From positions 1 to 64,000 of the forward strand of contig CACNSC010000007.1 of the NCBI GenBank assembly GCA_902623005.1: 64,000 bases of DNA. Reading direction: 5' to 3'. The notes under the pieces were generated by a model that made no database searches, was not told where the DNA came from, and saw only the letters and a list, made by a program, of their open reading frames with translations. Each line of letters begins with the position of its first letter. Within the stretch, counting starts at the first letter, position 1. The translations under genes and the position numbers were made by a program. The stretch comes from an uncultured Coxiella sp. (GTDB lineage: Bacteria > Pseudomonadota > Gammaproteobacteria > Coxiellales > Coxiellaceae). Below, piece by piece: positions 50,752 to 62,811 of the stretch.

Positions 50752-51444
50752 GTGGCCGATTATTTTCAACAACTCAAAGAAGCTCTGCAGCAACATTGCC
50801 AGGAATGGATTGTTGAGATTAAGTTATTGGATTGTGTCACTGTTGAGGTCAAGCCCGATTGTCTATTAGAGCTTGCAAAGTGCCTGAGAGACAATGAGTT
50901 ATTTCAGTTTACGACTTTATTGGATGTTTGCGGTGTTGACTATTTAGAGTATGGTCAAACTGAATGGCGCACTCGTGACGCTACGAGTGAAGGTTACTCA
51001 AGAGGCGTATCTGAAGGTAAAAAGAAACAAGTTATTCCTTGGGATAAGCCGCGCTTTGCTGCCGTCTATCATCTTTTGTCGATGCCGTTAAACCGTCGGC
51101 TTCGCTTGAAGGCGTACTTGCAGCCTGAGCCTAAAATTGCTTCTGTAAATAGCATCTGGCCCTCAGCCAACTGGTATGAGCGCGAGGCATTTGATCTATT
51201 TGGTATTGTTTTCGAGGGTCATCCAGATCTTCGTCGAATATTGACAGACTATGGCTTTAAAGGGCATCCCTTTCGTAAAGATTTCCCTCTAGTTGGTGAA
51301 GTTGAGATGCGTTATGATGCCGCAACGGAGCAATGTATTTACGAGCCGGTGAGTATCAAAGAACGAGTTTTAGTACCCAAAGTCATTCGTGATGATCACC
51401 GTTACATGTCTCCACAATCAGTAGAGGAAGACAGCAATGGCTGA
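50752..51444 (+). CDS. nuoC: NADH-quinone oxidoreductase subunit C
   Basis: [43 protein letters not shown] start. Confidence 0.97.
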   Translation: MADYFQQLKEALQQHCQEWIVEIKLLDCVTVEVKPDCLLELAKCLRDNELFQFTTLLDVCGVDYLEYGQTEWRTRDATSEGYSRGVSEGKKKQVIPWDKPRFAAVYHLLSMPLNRRLRLKAYLQPEPKIASVNSIWPSANWYEREAFDLFGIVFEGHPDLRRILTDYGFKGHPFRKDFPLVGEVEMRYDAATEQCIYEPVSIKERVLVPKVIRDDHRYMSPQSVEEDSNG

Positions 51445-52690
51445 AATTCAATCCTTCAAATTTAATTTTGGACCGCAACATCCGGCCGCTCATGGTGTTC
51501 TGAGATTGATTGTTGAAGCCGATGGTGAGCTAGTTAAAGATCTTGATGCTCACATTGGCTTGTTGCACCGTGCCACTGAGAAGCTGGCTGAATCAAAGCC
51601 TTTCAATCAAACCATCGGTTACATGGATAGGCTCGATTATGTGTCGATGATGTGCAACGAGCTTGGTTATGTGTTGGCGATCGAAAAATTATTAAAAATT
51701 ACTGCGCCGATTAGAGCACAGTACATTCGAGTAATGTTTTGTGAAATCACTCGAATCCTAAATCACTTAATGTGGTTGGGTGCTGCAGCGTTGGATGTCG
51801 GGGCGATGACGCCGATTCTTTATTGTTTCCGTGAACGTGAGGATTTGCTCGATTGTTATGAGGCGGTATCTGGTGCCCGTATGCATGCCACCTATTTCCG
51901 TCCAGGTGGTGTTTACCGTGATTTACCCGATGAAATGCCAAAGTATGCACCATCACGTTGGCACAATGCCAAGCAAACTGAAAAAAGAAATGCGAATCGT
52001 AATGGCTCGTTGTTGGATTTTATTCAAGATTTTACCAATCGTTTTCCGGCTTTGATTGACGAATATGAGTCGTTGTTGACAGATAATCGAATTTTCAAAC
52101 AACGTACTGTCGATATTGCTGTGGTTTCAGCAGAGCGTGCTGTCCAGTTGGGATTTTCTGGTCCGATGTTAAGGTCTTCCGGCGTAGATTGGGATTTGCG
52201 AAAAAATCAGCCTTATGAAGTCTATGATCGCTTGGACTTTGATGTGCCAATTGGTACTCGTGGTGATTGTTATGATCGCTATTTGGTAAGAGTGGAAGAG
52301 ATGCGGCAATCTAATCGAATTATCCAGCAATGTGTTGATTGGCTGCAGCAAAACCCAGGCCCCGTTATGCTTGACGATTATAAAATCACTGTGCCGAGTC
52401 GAGAGCAGATGAAGACGAGTATGGAAGCACAAATACATCACTTTAAGCACTTTACAGAAGGTTATAGTGTACCTCCTGGTGAAGTATACGCCTGTGTCGA
52501 ACAACCTAAAGGTGAGTTTGGTGTGTATTTAGTTTCAGATGGTGCAAATAAGCCATATCGAATGAAGATTCGTGCCGCTAGTTATCCGCATTTAGCAGCG
52601 ATCAATGAAATGACACGTGGTCACATGTTGGCGGATTTGGTTGCAGTTATCTCCACTATCGATGTCGTTTTTGGTGAGATTGATCGCTAA
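51437..52690 (+). CDS. nuoD: NADH-quinone oxidoreductase subunit D
   Basis: [44 protein letters not shown]. Confidence 0.98.
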   Translation: MAEIQSFKFNFGPQHPAAHGVLRLIVEADGELVKDLDAHIGLLHRATEKLAESKPFNQTIGYMDRLDYVSMMCNELGYVLAIEKLLKITAPIRAQYIRVMFCEITRILNHLMWLGAAALDVGAMTPILYCFREREDLLDCYEAVSGARMHATYFRPGGVYRDLPDEMPKYAPSRWHNAKQTEKRNANRNGSLLDFIQDFTNRFPALIDEYESLLTDNRIFKQRTVDIAVVSAERAVQLGFSGPMLRSSGVDWDLRKNQPYEVYDRLDFDVPIGTRGDCYDRYLVRVEEMRQSNRIIQQCVDWLQQNPGPVMLDDYKITVPSREQMKTSMEAQIHHFKHFTEGYSVPPGEVYACVEQPKGEFGVYLVSDGANKPYRMKIRAASYPHLAAINEMTRGHMLADLVAVISTIDVVFGEIDR

Positions 52691-52704
52691 CGTTTTAATG
52701 AGTT

Positions 52705-53214
52705 ATGGGTATGGTTATGGAACATACAATTGAACTGTCCAGTGAGCTCAAGCAACAGATTGATCACTGGTGTCAAAAATTTCCTGAAGATCAGCGTCGC
52801 TCGGCAGTGCCTGCAGCATTACTTCACGCACAAGAAGAGAACGGCGGCTATTTATCCGGGGAGCTCATCAACGCTATCGCAAGTTATCTAGGTTTGCAGC
52901 CAATTGAAGTTTATGAGGTTGCAACTTTCTATGACATGTTTGAGTTTAAGCCGGTTGGTAACAAAATTGGCGTTTGTACCAATGTTTCCTGCATGCTTAG
53001 AGGTTCAGACGAACTGGTTGAAATGCTTGAATCACGACTAGGAATTAAAATGGGTGAAACAACGCCCGATGGTCGTTTTACTTTGCGTGATGTTGAGTGT
53101 TTGGCAGCTTGCCATTTGGCGCCGGTTTGCCAAGTTAATGATAAAACTATTCATGAAAATGTGACGACTGAGAAGCTCGGCGAAATTTTGCAGACACTTG
53201 AGGGGGCAGCATGA
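52705..53214 (+). CDS. nuoE: NADH-quinone oxidoreductase subunit E
   Basis: Thioredoxin-like Fe-S: VCTNVSCMLRGSDEL, ECLAACHLAPVCQVN; internal ATG 52717 also possible. Confidence 0.97.
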   Translation: MGMVMEHTIELSSELKQQIDHWCQKFPEDQRRSAVPAALLHAQEENGGYLSGELINAIASYLGLQPIEVYEVATFYDMFEFKPVGNKIGVCTNVSCMLRGSDELVEMLESRLGIKMGETTPDGRFTLRDVECLAACHLAPVCQVNDKTIHENVTTEKLGEILQTLEGAA

Positions 53215-54473
53215 AACTGGATCAAGTATGTTTGCGGACACGTCAGCTGCCAAATCCGGCCTCATTAGCAACCTATGAGAGCATTGGTGGTTATGTTCAG
53301 CTTAAGAAAGTACTGTCTGGAGAGATAGAGCCCAGTGCAGTGATTGATGCGCTTAAGTCCTCGGGTTTACGAGGTCGAGGTGGGGCGGGTTTTCCAACAG
53401 GATTAAAATGGAGCTTCGTCTCGCGTGATACTCCGGGTCAAAAATACATGATCTGTAATGCCGATGAAAGTGAGCCTGGCACAGCTAAGGATCGTGAGAT
53501 TCTTCGATTGAATCCTCATCAAATGATTGAGGGTATCGCAATTGCTTGTGCCATTATGAAAGCCAGTGTCGGTTACATATATTTTCGTGGTGAGTTTTAC
53601 GATTTTTTTAATTCGACAGAATTGGCACTCAAAGATGCCTACGATGCCGGTTACTTGGGTAAAAATGTTTTGAATAGTGGCCTTGATATCGATTTATTTA
53701 ATGCTCGCAGTGGTGGTGCTTACATTTGTGGTGAGGAAACAGCATTGATGAATGCATTAGAAGGTAAGCGTGGGAACCCAAGATACAAGCCACCGTTTCC
53801 TGCTAACTTTGGTTTATATGGTAAGCCGACCACAATCAATAACGTTGAGACCTTTGCGTCGGTACCAATGATTCTTGAGAAAGAGCCTGCGTGGTTCTCT
53901 GATTTGGGTGTCGAGAAAAGCGGTGGTACAAAAATATTTACGGTGAGCGGGCACGTCAATAAGCCTGGCAGTTACGAAATCCCATTGGGGCTGCCATTTC
54001 CTGAGTTACTTGAGCTTGCAGGTGGCGTTCTAAACGGTGCTAAGTTAAAGGCCGTGATTCCTGGTGGTAGTTCTGCCCCCGTATTGCCTGCTCATATCAT
54101 GATGAAAACCAACTTAGATTATGAGTCATTAGCACAAGCCGGATCAATGTTGGGTTCTGGTGGTCTCATGGTAATGGATGAATCTACTTCCATGGTAAAA
54201 GTGCTGCAACGTATTTCACGCTTTTACATGCACGAGTCATGCGGACAATGTACGCCATGCCGAGAAGGAACAGGCTGGGTCTATCGTCTGATATCGAAAA
54301 TTGCCGATGGTAAAGCTTCAATCTCTGATTTAGAGCTGCTTGGAAAAGTAGCAAAAAACATTGAGGGAAGAACCATCTGTGCTTTTGGTGAAGCAGCCGC
54401 ATGGCCGGTTGCAGGATTTTTAAAACATTTTTATGACGAATTTGTCGACCACGTCAAAGATGATCACAGGTAG
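53211..54473 (+). CDS. nuoF: NADH-quinone oxidoreductase subunit F
   Basis: LRGRGGAGFPTGLKWSF, NADESEPGTAKDREI, ESCGQCTPCREG. Confidence 0.98.
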   Translation: MKLDQVCLRTRQLPNPASLATYESIGGYVQLKKVLSGEIEPSAVIDALKSSGLRGRGGAGFPTGLKWSFVSRDTPGQKYMICNADESEPGTAKDREILRLNPHQMIEGIAIACAIMKASVGYIYFRGEFYDFFNSTELALKDAYDAGYLGKNVLNSGLDIDLFNARSGGAYICGEETALMNALEGKRGNPRYKPPFPANFGLYGKPTTINNVETFASVPMILEKEPAWFSDLGVEKSGGTKIFTVSGHVNKPGSYEIPLGLPFPELLELAGGVLNGAKLKAVIPGGSSAPVLPAHIMMKTNLDYESLAQAGSMLGSGGLMVMDESTSMVKVLQRISRFYMHESCGQCTPCREGTGWVYRLISKIADGKASISDLELLGKVAKNIEGRTICAFGEAAAWPVAGFLKHFYDEFVDHVKDDHR

Positions 54474-54477
54474 AACT

Positions 54478-56850
54478 ATGTTAGAGCTGACAATCGATGA
54501 TAAAGCCATATCGGTCAATGAAGGTGCTACCATCATTGAGGCGGCTGATTCAGTTGGTATTTACATTCCACGGTTTTGTTATCACAAGAAATTATCAGTT
54601 GCTGCAAACTGTCGTATGTGTTTAGTTGAGGTTGAGGGCTCACGTAAGCCGTTACCTGCATGCGCGACACCGGTAACCGATAAAATGAAGGTCTTCACAG
54701 CTTCAAAAATGGCATTGGAAGCTCAGCGCATTGTATTGGAGTTCTTGCTGATCAATCATCCGTTGGATTGCCCGGTGTGCGACCAAGGTGGTGTTTGTGA
54801 GTTGCAAGATCTATCAATGGGATTTGGCAGTGCGCATTCAGAATTTGATGAAACCAAAGTGGCAGTCCACAGCCCCAATCTTGGCCCCTTAATCGATACA
54901 CACATGACGCGCTGTATCAAATGCACACGCTGTGTGCGTTTTGGTGAAGAGATCGCTGGTATTTCTGAGTTAGGCGTGCTCAATCGAGGAGAGCACTCAA
55001 CAATTGCTAATTACATGTCTAAGCTGGTGCATTCTGAAATGTCCGGCAATGTGATTGATATTTGCCCCGTCGGTGCGTTAACAGCCAAGCCTTCTAAATA
55101 TAATCATCGTGGTTGGGAGGTGCATGAGCATCCGTATATTGCTGCTCATGATTGTTTAGGTTCTAATATTTTTATTCATTGTCGCCGTCATGATAATTAT
55201 GAGGCGCGTGAAATCATGAACGTTGTGCCGAGAATGAATGAGTCTATCAATGAAGGTTGGATCAGTGATCGTGATCGTTTCAGCTATCAAGCACTGCAGC
55301 ACCAGTCGCGAGCACTAGAGCCAATGATCAAGTCGAATGGCCAGTGGCGCGAGGTTGATTGGCAGCGCGCCTTGGTTGAAATTGCAGACAAGCTGCGTAC
55401 TTTGGTAGATAAATACGATAATGAAGCTGTTGCAGCGATCACCACACCTTACAGCACGACAGAAGAATGTTACTTGTTGCAGAAGCTAGTCCGAGCATTG
55501 GGGTGCGATCATGTTGATTTCAGAATTCGCGAACAAGATTTTTCTGATCAAGAACATGGTGCGTCTTTTCTTAAACTCAATACGCCGATTGCTGATATCA
55601 CATCCCAAGATACCCTCTTGGTTGTTGGTTCTAATGTAAGGCACGAGCAACCGATTCTTTCTCACAAAATAAACCAGGCTACCAAGGCCGGTGCTGTTGT
55701 GATGAGTATCAACCCGGTGGATTACGATAGTGTGTTTCCGGTGGACCACGCATTACTGACAGGTGATATTGTTTATGGACTGGCTCAAGTAGCCAAGTGT
55801 TTATTACCAGATCATGTTCATGAGGTGACGTCTTTCGATCGCATTGAAGTTTCAGATCAAGCTAAAATAATTGCAGAGAAGTTATCGCAGGCACAATCGG
55901 GTGCACTACTTCTGGGTGAATTTGCTATTAGTCATCCACAGGCAAGTTTGATTCGTGCGCTTGCCTATTTAATCGAGAAGCACAGCAGTGTTACGGTTGG
56001 TTTTATGACCGTTGGTCCGAATACCGCAGGTGCTTATGCAGCGGGTGCCGTTCCGCATTATAGTCCAAATCGATCAGGCGAAGCATTGTCAGGTCGTGAT
56101 GCCAAAGCGTTATTGACTGATAAGCCCGCTAAAGCAGTTATCGTGCTAGGTGCAGAATTAGAATTCGACTGTGCTTATTCGTCAGCTGCCTTAAAAGCAC
56201 TTTCTGAGGCCAGTCTGGTTATCTGTTTGTCATCATTCGTTACCCCAGCAATGCAAGAGTATGCTGATTTTATTTTGCCAATAGCGCCATTTTCTGAAAA
56301 TTCTGGAACTTATGTTAATGCCGACGGAACATGGCAGTCTTTTTCAGCGGCTACTATTCCTCAAGGTCAGGCAAAGCCCGCCTGGAAAGTGCTTCGAGCA
56401 TTAGCTGGATTTATGATGTTGGATGACTTTGACTATAAAACAGATCATCAAGTTATTAGTGAGCTTAAAAATTTGCTAGATGATGTAACAGTTGACTCGG
56501 TGCCAGAGTTGCCATTACCAGCAGTGATTGAGCCCAAGCAAAATTTATTGCGGCTTGCTAGCTGGCCGCTTTATCGAGTCGATCCGTTAGTTCGTCATGC
56601 GTCAGCCTTGCAGGCCATGCACGATAGCGAGCCACAAGCTATTAAACTGAGTATGGCCACTGCAAAAGAATATAATCTGGTTGAGGGAGATCTTACAACA
56701 GCTCGACAAGGTGGTAGTGAAATCAAGCTTCCATTAGTCATTGATGATCGAGTCAGCTATGGTGTGGTCATGATTGCTTCAGCTTGTGAAGAGACTCGTG
56801 GTTTTGGTCAAGTGTCTCAATCGATAGAGCTTGTTCAGGAGGGGTTATGA
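54478..56850 (+). CDS. nuoG: NADH-quinone oxidoreductase subunit G
   Basis: [67 protein letters not shown] 54478. Confidence 0.97.
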   Translation: MLELTIDDKAISVNEGATIIEAADSVGIYIPRFCYHKKLSVAANCRMCLVEVEGSRKPLPACATPVTDKMKVFTASKMALEAQRIVLEFLLINHPLDCPVCDQGGVCELQDLSMGFGSAHSEFDETKVAVHSPNLGPLIDTHMTRCIKCTRCVRFGEEIAGISELGVLNRGEHSTIANYMSKLVHSEMSGNVIDICPVGALTAKPSKYNHRGWEVHEHPYIAAHDCLGSNIFIHCRRHDNYEAREIMNVVPRMNESINEGWISDRDRFSYQALQHQSRALEPMIKSNGQWREVDWQRALVEIADKLRTLVDKYDNEAVAAITTPYSTTEECYLLQKLVRALGCDHVDFRIREQDFSDQEHGASFLKLNTPIADITSQDTLLVVGSNVRHEQPILSHKINQATKAGAVVMSINPVDYDSVFPVDHALLTGDIVYGLAQVAKCLLPDHVHEVTSFDRIEVSDQAKIIAEKLSQAQSGALLLGEFAISHPQASLIRALAYLIEKHSSVTVGFMTVGPNTAGAYAAGAVPHYSPNRSGEALSGRDAKALLTDKPAKAVIVLGAELEFDCAYSSAALKALSEASLVICLSSFVTPAMQEYADFILPIAPFSENSGTYVNADGTWQSFSAATIPQGQAKPAWKVLRALAGFMMLDDFDYKTDHQVISELKNLLDDVTVDSVPELPLPAVIEPKQNLLRLASWPLYRVDPLVRHASALQAMHDSEPQAIKLSMATAKEYNLVEGDLTTARQGGSEIKLPLVIDDRVSYGVVMIASACEETRGFGQVSQSIELVQEGL

Positions 56851-57857
56851 TCGATCAGTTGTGGATCTTGTTATTTACGGTTATCAAGATTCTAATCATT
56901 ATCATCCCGCTGATGATTGTTGTTGCTTATGTCACTATGTTGGAGCGCAAAGTGATTGGTTTTATGCAGGTTCGTGTTGGCCCTAATCGTGTTGGATGGG
57001 GGGGTGTTTTACAGCCATTAGCAGATGTCATGAAACTACTCACTAAAGAGGTGATCTCTCCTGCTGCCTCTGACAAATGGTTATTTATGATATCGCCAAT
57101 TATTACCTTAGCACCGGCATTGGTTGTCTGGTCGGTGATTCCGTTTGATAAAACTTGGGTGTTAGCTAATGTTAATGCTGGGTTGTTGTTCATTTTTGCA
57201 ATGTCATCACTCGGAATTTACGGTATTTTAATCGGTGGTTGGTCATCGAACTCAATTTATGCAACGTTTGGTGCACTCCGTGCAGCAGCACAGATTATCT
57301 CTTACGAGTTAGCCATGGGCTTTGCGTTTGTTGGTGTGCTATCGCTCACTGGCGAGATGAACCTGAATAAAATCATTTTGCAGCAGTCTGGTGGAATTTG
57401 GCATTGGTACTTCATCCCTTTATTCCCACTTTTTGTGGTCTATTGGATTTCGGGTGTTGCTGAAACCAACCGATCACCGTTTGATATTGCCGAAGGTGAG
57501 GCAGAGATCGTAGCGGGGTTCCATGTTGAATATTCTGGGATGGGATTTGCATTATTTTTCTTAGCCGAGTATGCCAATATGTTGCTGATATCAGGTATCG
57601 CAGCACTGGTTTTCTTTGGTGGGTGGCTATCTCCGTTTGATGGTATTCCATACGTTCAAGACTGGTTTGCCTGGGTGCCTGGCATTGTTTGGTTCTTCTT
57701 AAAAACTGCTTTTTTCATTTATCTGTATTTTTGGTTGCGCGCTACTATGCCGCGATACCGTTACGATCAGCTCATGCAATTAGGCTGGAAGGTATTAATA
57801 CCTGTATCGATATTTTGGTTGTTTGTTGTGGCAATATTTGTTCACTATTTGGGTTAA
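56847..57857 (+). CDS. nuoH: NADH-quinone oxidoreductase subunit H
   Basis: [61 protein letters not shown]. Confidence 0.98.
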   Translation: MIDQLWILLFTVIKILIIIIPLMIVVAYVTMLERKVIGFMQVRVGPNRVGWGGVLQPLADVMKLLTKEVISPAASDKWLFMISPIITLAPALVVWSVIPFDKTWVLANVNAGLLFIFAMSSLGIYGILIGGWSSNSIYATFGALRAAAQIISYELAMGFAFVGVLSLTGEMNLNKIILQQSGGIWHWYFIPLFPLFVVYWISGVAETNRSPFDIAEGEAEIVAGFHVEYSGMGFALFFLAEYANMLLISGIAALVFFGGWLSPFDGIPYVQDWFAWVPGIVWFFLKTAFFIYLYFWLRATMPRYRYDQLMQLGWKVLIPVSIFWLFVVAIFVHYLG

Positions 57858-57887
57858 TTAAAGAGTTATACATAAGAGATTATTAAG

Positions 57888-58382
57888 ATGATGCATTGGT
57901 TAGTAACTCAGATAAAGAAATTTACTTTGTGGGAACTGCTATGTGGTTTATCGGTCACGCAGCGAAACTTCAGTAAAACCAAAGAAACCATTCAGTATCC
58001 AGAAGAAGAGATGCCGATCTCACCCCGATTTCGTGGCGTGTTGGCTCTGCGTCGTTACCCTAATGGAGAAGAGAGATGCATCGCATGCAAATTATGTGAG
58101 GCAACTTGTCCAGCAGCAGCTATCACTATCGAGTCTGGACCGCGATTAGAGGACGGCTCTAGACGCACAACTCGCTATGATGTGGATGTTTTTAAATGCA
58201 TCAACTGCGGCTTTTGTGAGGAAGCTTGTCCGGTTGATTCAATTGTATCCTCACCTGAGATGCACTATCACTTTCAAAATCGTGGCGAAAACATTCTCAC
58301 CAAAGAAAAACTTTTAATGATTGGTGATCTTTATGAAGAGCAAATTGCTAAAGATCGTCAAAAACAAGAGAAGTACAGGTAG
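57888..58382 (+). CDS. nuoI: NADH-quinone oxidoreductase subunit I
   Basis: Two 4Fe-4S motifs: [13 protein letters not shown] and [13 protein letters not shown]. Confidence 0.98.
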   Translation: MMHWLVTQIKKFTLWELLCGLSVTQRNFSKTKETIQYPEEEMPISPRFRGVLALRRYPNGEERCIACKLCEATCPAAAITIESGPRLEDGSRRTTRYDVDVFKCINCGFCEEACPVDSIVSSPEMHYHFQNRGENILTKEKLLMIGDLYEEQIAKDRQKQEKYR

Positions 58383-58391
58383 AAGTTCATT

Positions 58392-59000
58392 ATGACCATT
58401 CCAGTTTTACAAATTATCTTTTATTTCTTTTCTGCATTGCTCGTGATTTCTTCCTGCTTGGTAGTAATTTTGAGGGATCTAGTAAAATCAGCGCTTTTCC
58501 TCGTACTGTGTTTTTTTGCGGCAGCGGTGCTTTGGATGATTTTACAAGCTGAATTTTTATCATTGGTGCTTATCTTTGTTTATGTCGGCGCAGTAATGAC
58601 GTTATTTCTTTTTGTAGTGATGATGCTAGCGGTGGATCAAGTCAAAATGAAGCGAGCAAGTTTTTATCGTTTTCTACCTTTCGCTTTATTAATTCTCGTG
58701 CTCATGCTTGCCATTATGGTTTACGCACTGAATCCGTACCACTTCTTGTCTGGCAGCGATGCCTTACCGATGCAAGCCGCAAACTATGACAACGTTGGTA
58801 TGATGGGTGAATTGCTCTACAGTGATTATATTTATCCAGTTGAAATTGTTTCGGCAATTCTGCTGGTGGCAATGATCTCTGCCATTGTATTAGGGTTCTT
58901 TGGTACTAAGAAAAATGCCCGATACCAGAAGATCTCAGATCAACTGCAAGCGAATAAACATGATCGTTTGAAAGTTATAAAAGACGAGGATAGAAAGTGA
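58392..59000 (+). CDS. nuoJ: NADH-quinone oxidoreductase subunit J
   Basis: Multi-[29 protein letters not shown]. Confidence 0.96.
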   Translation: MTIPVLQIIFYFFSALLVISSCLVVILRDLVKSALFLVLCFFAAAVLWMILQAEFLSLVLIFVYVGAVMTLFLFVVMMLAVDQVKMKRASFYRFLPFALLILVLMLAIMVYALNPYHFLSGSDALPMQAANYDNVGMMGELLYSDYIYPVEIVSAILLVAMISAIVLGFFGTKKNARYQKISDQLQANKHDRLKVIKDEDRK

Positions 59001-59302
59001 TTCCCTTAAGTGCTTTTTTAATAGTTGCGGCTATTGTTTTTTCAATAGCTTTGGCAGGTATTGTATTGAATCGAAAAAGTTTAATCACATTGTTAATGTG
59101 TGTTGAGTTGATGCTTTTGGCTGTCAATATCAACTTTGTTGCATTGTCACAATACCTAAATCAACTCTCTGGGCAGATTTTTGTGTTCTTTATATTGGCC
59201 GTAGCAGCTGCAGAGTCTGCAATCGGTTTGGCTATTTTAGTGATCATTTATCGCCAACGCGGCAACGTCAGGGTCGATAAATTGAACGTATTAAAAGGAT
59301 AA
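58997..59302 (+). CDS. nuoK: NADH-quinone oxidoreductase subunit K
   Basis: [42 protein letters not shown]. Confidence 0.97.
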   Translation: MIPLSAFLIVAAIVFSIALAGIVLNRKSLITLLMCVELMLLAVNINFVALSQYLNQLSGQIFVFFILAVAAAESAIGLAILVIIYRQRGNVRVDKLNVLKG

Positions 59303-59312
59303 AGGTAATACC

Positions 59313-61268
59313 ATGCTGTACTATTACACGCTAATAATGGTTTTTGCACCATTGTTAGGTAGTCTTATCGCGGGTTTAGGCGCTAAGCGCATTGGGCGCG
59401 CGGGCGCACATTCCGTCACGATCTTTTTGATGATTGTTTCTTTTCTTTGTGCCTTGAAGATATTCGTCAGTGTTATCGTCTACCACCAGTCACTCAATGC
59501 GTTGCTCTATCACTGGGGAATTAGTGGCTCGTTTGTTTTTGATATCGGCTTTTTTGTTGATCAGCTTACAGCAGTTATGATCATGGTGGTTACTTTTGTT
59601 GCGACATTAGTTCATATTTACAGTATTGGCTATATGGCTGATGAAGAGGGTTATCAGCGCTTTTTCTGTTACATGTCATTGTTTACTTTTTGCATGTTGA
59701 TGCTGGTGACGTCAAACAACTTTATGCAGTTATTCTTTGGCTGGGAAGGCGTTGGTCTAGTTTCTTATTTGCTGATTGGTTTTTATTACGCTAAGCCCTC
59801 AGCCGCAGATGGCAGTTTGAAAGCCTTTATTGTCAACCGTGTTGGCGATTTTGGTTTTATCTTGGCGATTGGCGGTGTAATTGCAACCTTTGGTACGGTA
59901 GATTTCCTTTCCGTGTTTGCACAAACGCCAAGTCATGCTAACGATACTTTGACGATTTTCCCTCATGTTGAGTGGTCTGCAATTACCGTGCTGTGTGTAT
60001 TGATGTTTATCGGTGCCATGGGTAAGTCAGCTCAAATTCCTTTGCATGTTTGGTTACCTGAATCGATGGAAGGTCCAACACCCATTTCAGCTTTAATTCA
60101 CGCTGCGACTATGGTCACAGCCGGCGTATTTATGGTGGCACGTATGTCGCCTATTTTTGAATATTCTGAAGCAGCTATGAGCTTGGTGTTAGTCATTGGA
60201 GCCAGCGGCGCGCTTTTTCTCGGTATCTTGGCATTTGTCGAGAATGATATTAAACGCGTGATTGCCTATTCAACCATGTCGCAGTTAGGGTATATGATGG
60301 CGGGTAATGGTGCTTCAGCATTTGGTGCTGGAATCTTTCATTTATCCACGCACGGTTGTTTTAAAGCGTTACTCTTCCTTGGCGCCGGCTCAATCATTGT
60401 TGCCATGCATCATGAACAAGACTTACGCAAGATGGGTGGTTTAAGAAAATATTTGCCTGTTACTTATGTTTGTTTTTTTATCGGATCAGCTGCTCTCGCT
60501 GCAATCCCACCGTTCGCAGGTTTCTATTCAAAGGATGCGATTATCGAAGCTGTGCATTTATCGACGATTCCAGGTGCAACCTACGCATACTGGTGTGTCT
60601 TATTGGGGGCCTTCGTAACTGGATTTTATATTTTTAGAGCTTTTTTTATGGCATTTCATGGTGAGGAGCGATTTGATCCAGCATTGCGGTCACACATGAA
60701 AGAGCATTGGGCCATTAAGATAGGGATGATAGGATTAGCAATTCCTGCAACTTTCCTGGGTATGTTCTTTGTGAAGCAGATGGTATTTGAACAGCCTGGT
60801 CTGCTTGGAAATAGTGTTACCGTATTTCCCCAATACGATGTACTAAAAGAAATGTCAGCAAACTTTAAAGGCGTGTGGCATTTCACGTGGCATGCGATTC
60901 TCACTATACCATTTTGGCTTAGCTTGGCGGGTGTATTTTTTGCCTGGCTCACGACACTTAGTCATGCGCGCTGGTGGGCGACATGTCTAAGTTGGTTTGA
61001 ATGGCTGGGTAAGTTGCTATTGCATCGCTATTGGTTTGACGCGTTTAATCGAGTCTTTATTGTTCTTCCTATGATGAAGATCAGCCAGTTTTTTTACGCG
61101 GTTACCGACTCCATTGTGATTGATAATTTTTTCGTTAATGGATCTGGCCGTAGAACTGTGTGGATGTCGGGGATTTTGCGTCGTTTCCAATCTGGTTTTT
61201 TATATCATTACGTGTTTGTCATGATCCTTTTCATCTTGGCTTTCTTAATCTGGATGGTCTTTTTTTAG
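59313..61268 (+). CDS. nuoL: NADH-quinone oxidoreductase subunit L
   Basis: GWEGVGLVSYLLIGFYYAKPSAADGSLKAFIVNRVGDFGF; MEGPTPISALIHAATMVTAGVF. Confidence 0.98.
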   Translation: MLYYYTLIMVFAPLLGSLIAGLGAKRIGRAGAHSVTIFLMIVSFLCALKIFVSVIVYHQSLNALLYHWGISGSFVFDIGFFVDQLTAVMIMVVTFVATLVHIYSIGYMADEEGYQRFFCYMSLFTFCMLMLVTSNNFMQLFFGWEGVGLVSYLLIGFYYAKPSAADGSLKAFIVNRVGDFGFILAIGGVIATFGTVDFLSVFAQTPSHANDTLTIFPHVEWSAITVLCVLMFIGAMGKSAQIPLHVWLPESMEGPTPISALIHAATMVTAGVFMVARMSPIFEYSEAAMSLVLVIGASGALFLGILAFVENDIKRVIAYSTMSQLGYMMAGNGASAFGAGIFHLSTHGCFKALLFLGAGSIIVAMHHEQDLRKMGGLRKYLPVTYVCFFIGSAALAAIPPFAGFYSKDAIIEAVHLSTIPGATYAYWCVLLGAFVTGFYIFRAFFMAFHGEERFDPALRSHMKEHWAIKIGMIGLAIPATFLGMFFVKQMVFEQPGLLGNSVTVFPQYDVLKEMSANFKGVWHFTWHAILTIPFWLSLAGVFFAWLTTLSHARWWATCLSWFEWLGKLLLHRYWFDAFNRVFIVLPMMKISQFFYAVTDSIVIDNFFVNGSGRRTVWMSGILRRFQSGFLYHYVFVMILFILAFLIWMVFF

Positions 61269-61281
61269 AACGAGTTAAATT

Positions 61282-62799
61282 ATGTTTCATTTTCCACTTT
61301 TAAGTTGTCTCATATGGGTGTCAGCATTCGGCGCTGTACCAGTCTTGTTCTTTTCCGGTAAAGGTCAAGAAAATGCTGCGCGCTGGATTGCTTTAATCAT
61401 TGCGCTAATTACAGTCGGATTATCCATATTGATGATTGCTGAGTTCGATGCTGATTCATCTGCGATGCAATTTGTTGAAAAAGCGGCTTGGATTCCGAGT
61501 TTGAAGGTGGATTACTTTCTTGGTGTCGATGGCCTTTCGGTACCATTGATTGCCTTGACGTGTTTCACTACAGTCGTTGTTGTTTTAGCATCATGGACCA
61601 TGGTGACCGAGCGCGTAGCGCAATATTTGGCAGCATTTTTAGTCATGCAAGGTATGGTCATTGGTGTTTTTGCATCTCTGGATGCTATTTTATTTTACTT
61701 TTTTTGGGAGGGGATGCTCATACCCATGTACTTGAGTATCGGTATTTGGGGAAGCTCCAACCGCTCGTATGCTGCTATCAAGTTTTTCATCTATACCTTC
61801 CTAGGATCGGCCTGTCTTTTGATAGTCTTTCTTTATCTGAGGATCTTGATTGGTGATTTTAATTTGCTGCATTATCAAACTGCGCCGATTGGCTTCACTG
61901 CACAGATAATCATTTTTCTTGGCTTCTTGTTGTGCTTTGCCGTCAAAGTTCCCATGTGGCCATTCCATACTTGGCTACCTGATGCTCACACTGAGGCACC
62001 GACTGGTGGTTCAGTGGTGTTAGCAGCCTTGATGCTAAAAATTGGCGCCTACGGATTCCTTCGACTGAGCCTACCAATTGTTCCCGATGCCTGCCATACG
62101 TTCACGTGGTTGATGCTTGCACTTTCGCTGATCTCTGTGATTTATGTTGGTATGGTGGCATTAGTACAAACCGACATGAAGAAGCTGATTGCGTATTCAT
62201 CCATATCACACATGGGTTTTGTCACGCTGGGTTGTTTTGTACCGCTGTTGATGTTGCAAACGGTTGCTAACATGCAAGATGCCTATATGTCACTTGAAGG
62301 CGCAATGGTTCAGATGATCGCTCATGCCTTTGGTTCGGGTGCGATGTTCCTAGGTTTTGGAATCCTGTACCAACAGTTGCAGTCACGCAATATTCACGAC
62401 ATGGGCGGCATCACGAAAACCATGCCATACTTTACAGCGTTTTTTATGGTGTTTTGCATGTCAAATGTTGGTTTGCCTGGAACCTCGGGGTTTGTCGGTG
62501 AGTTCATGATTATTCTGAGCGCTTTTAAAGCCAATATATGGGTGGCTCTATTTGCTGCAATGACGCTTTTCATTGGTGCATCCTACACTTTATTAATGTT
62601 TCGTCGCGTATTTTTTGGCCCAATAGCCAACGACCGCGTTGCTGCTTTGCAGGAAGTGTCAGGTCTGGATCGCTTTAACTTTATTTTATTGACGGCCGCT
62701 ATCTTGTATTTAGGAGTGTATCCTAATGGATTACTCAACTTGCTTCATGCGTCTGTTGGACATTTATTGCAGCTCAGTACCACTACAAAAATTCTTTAA
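61282..62799 (+). CDS. nuoM: NADH-quinone oxidoreductase subunit M
   Basis: FFWEGMLIPMYLSIGIWG; PFHTWLPDAHTEAPTGGSVVLAALMLKIGAYGFLR. Confidence 0.98.
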   Translation: MFHFPLLSCLIWVSAFGAVPVLFFSGKGQENAARWIALIIALITVGLSILMIAEFDADSSAMQFVEKAAWIPSLKVDYFLGVDGLSVPLIALTCFTTVVVVLASWTMVTERVAQYLAAFLVMQGMVIGVFASLDAILFYFFWEGMLIPMYLSIGIWGSSNRSYAAIKFFIYTFLGSACLLIVFLYLRILIGDFNLLHYQTAPIGFTAQIIIFLGFLLCFAVKVPMWPFHTWLPDAHTEAPTGGSVVLAALMLKIGAYGFLRLSLPIVPDACHTFTWLMLALSLISVIYVGMVALVQTDMKKLIAYSSISHMGFVTLGCFVPLLMLQTVANMQDAYMSLEGAMVQMIAHAFGSGAMFLGFGILYQQLQSRNIHDMGGITKTMPYFTAFFMVFCMSNVGLPGTSGFVGEFMIILSAFKANIWVALFAAMTLFIGASYTLLMFRRVFFGPIANDRVAALQEVSGLDRFNFILLTAAILYLGVYPNGLLNLLHASVGHLLQLSTTTKIL

Positions 62800-62811
62800 G
62801 GGTTCCAAGTC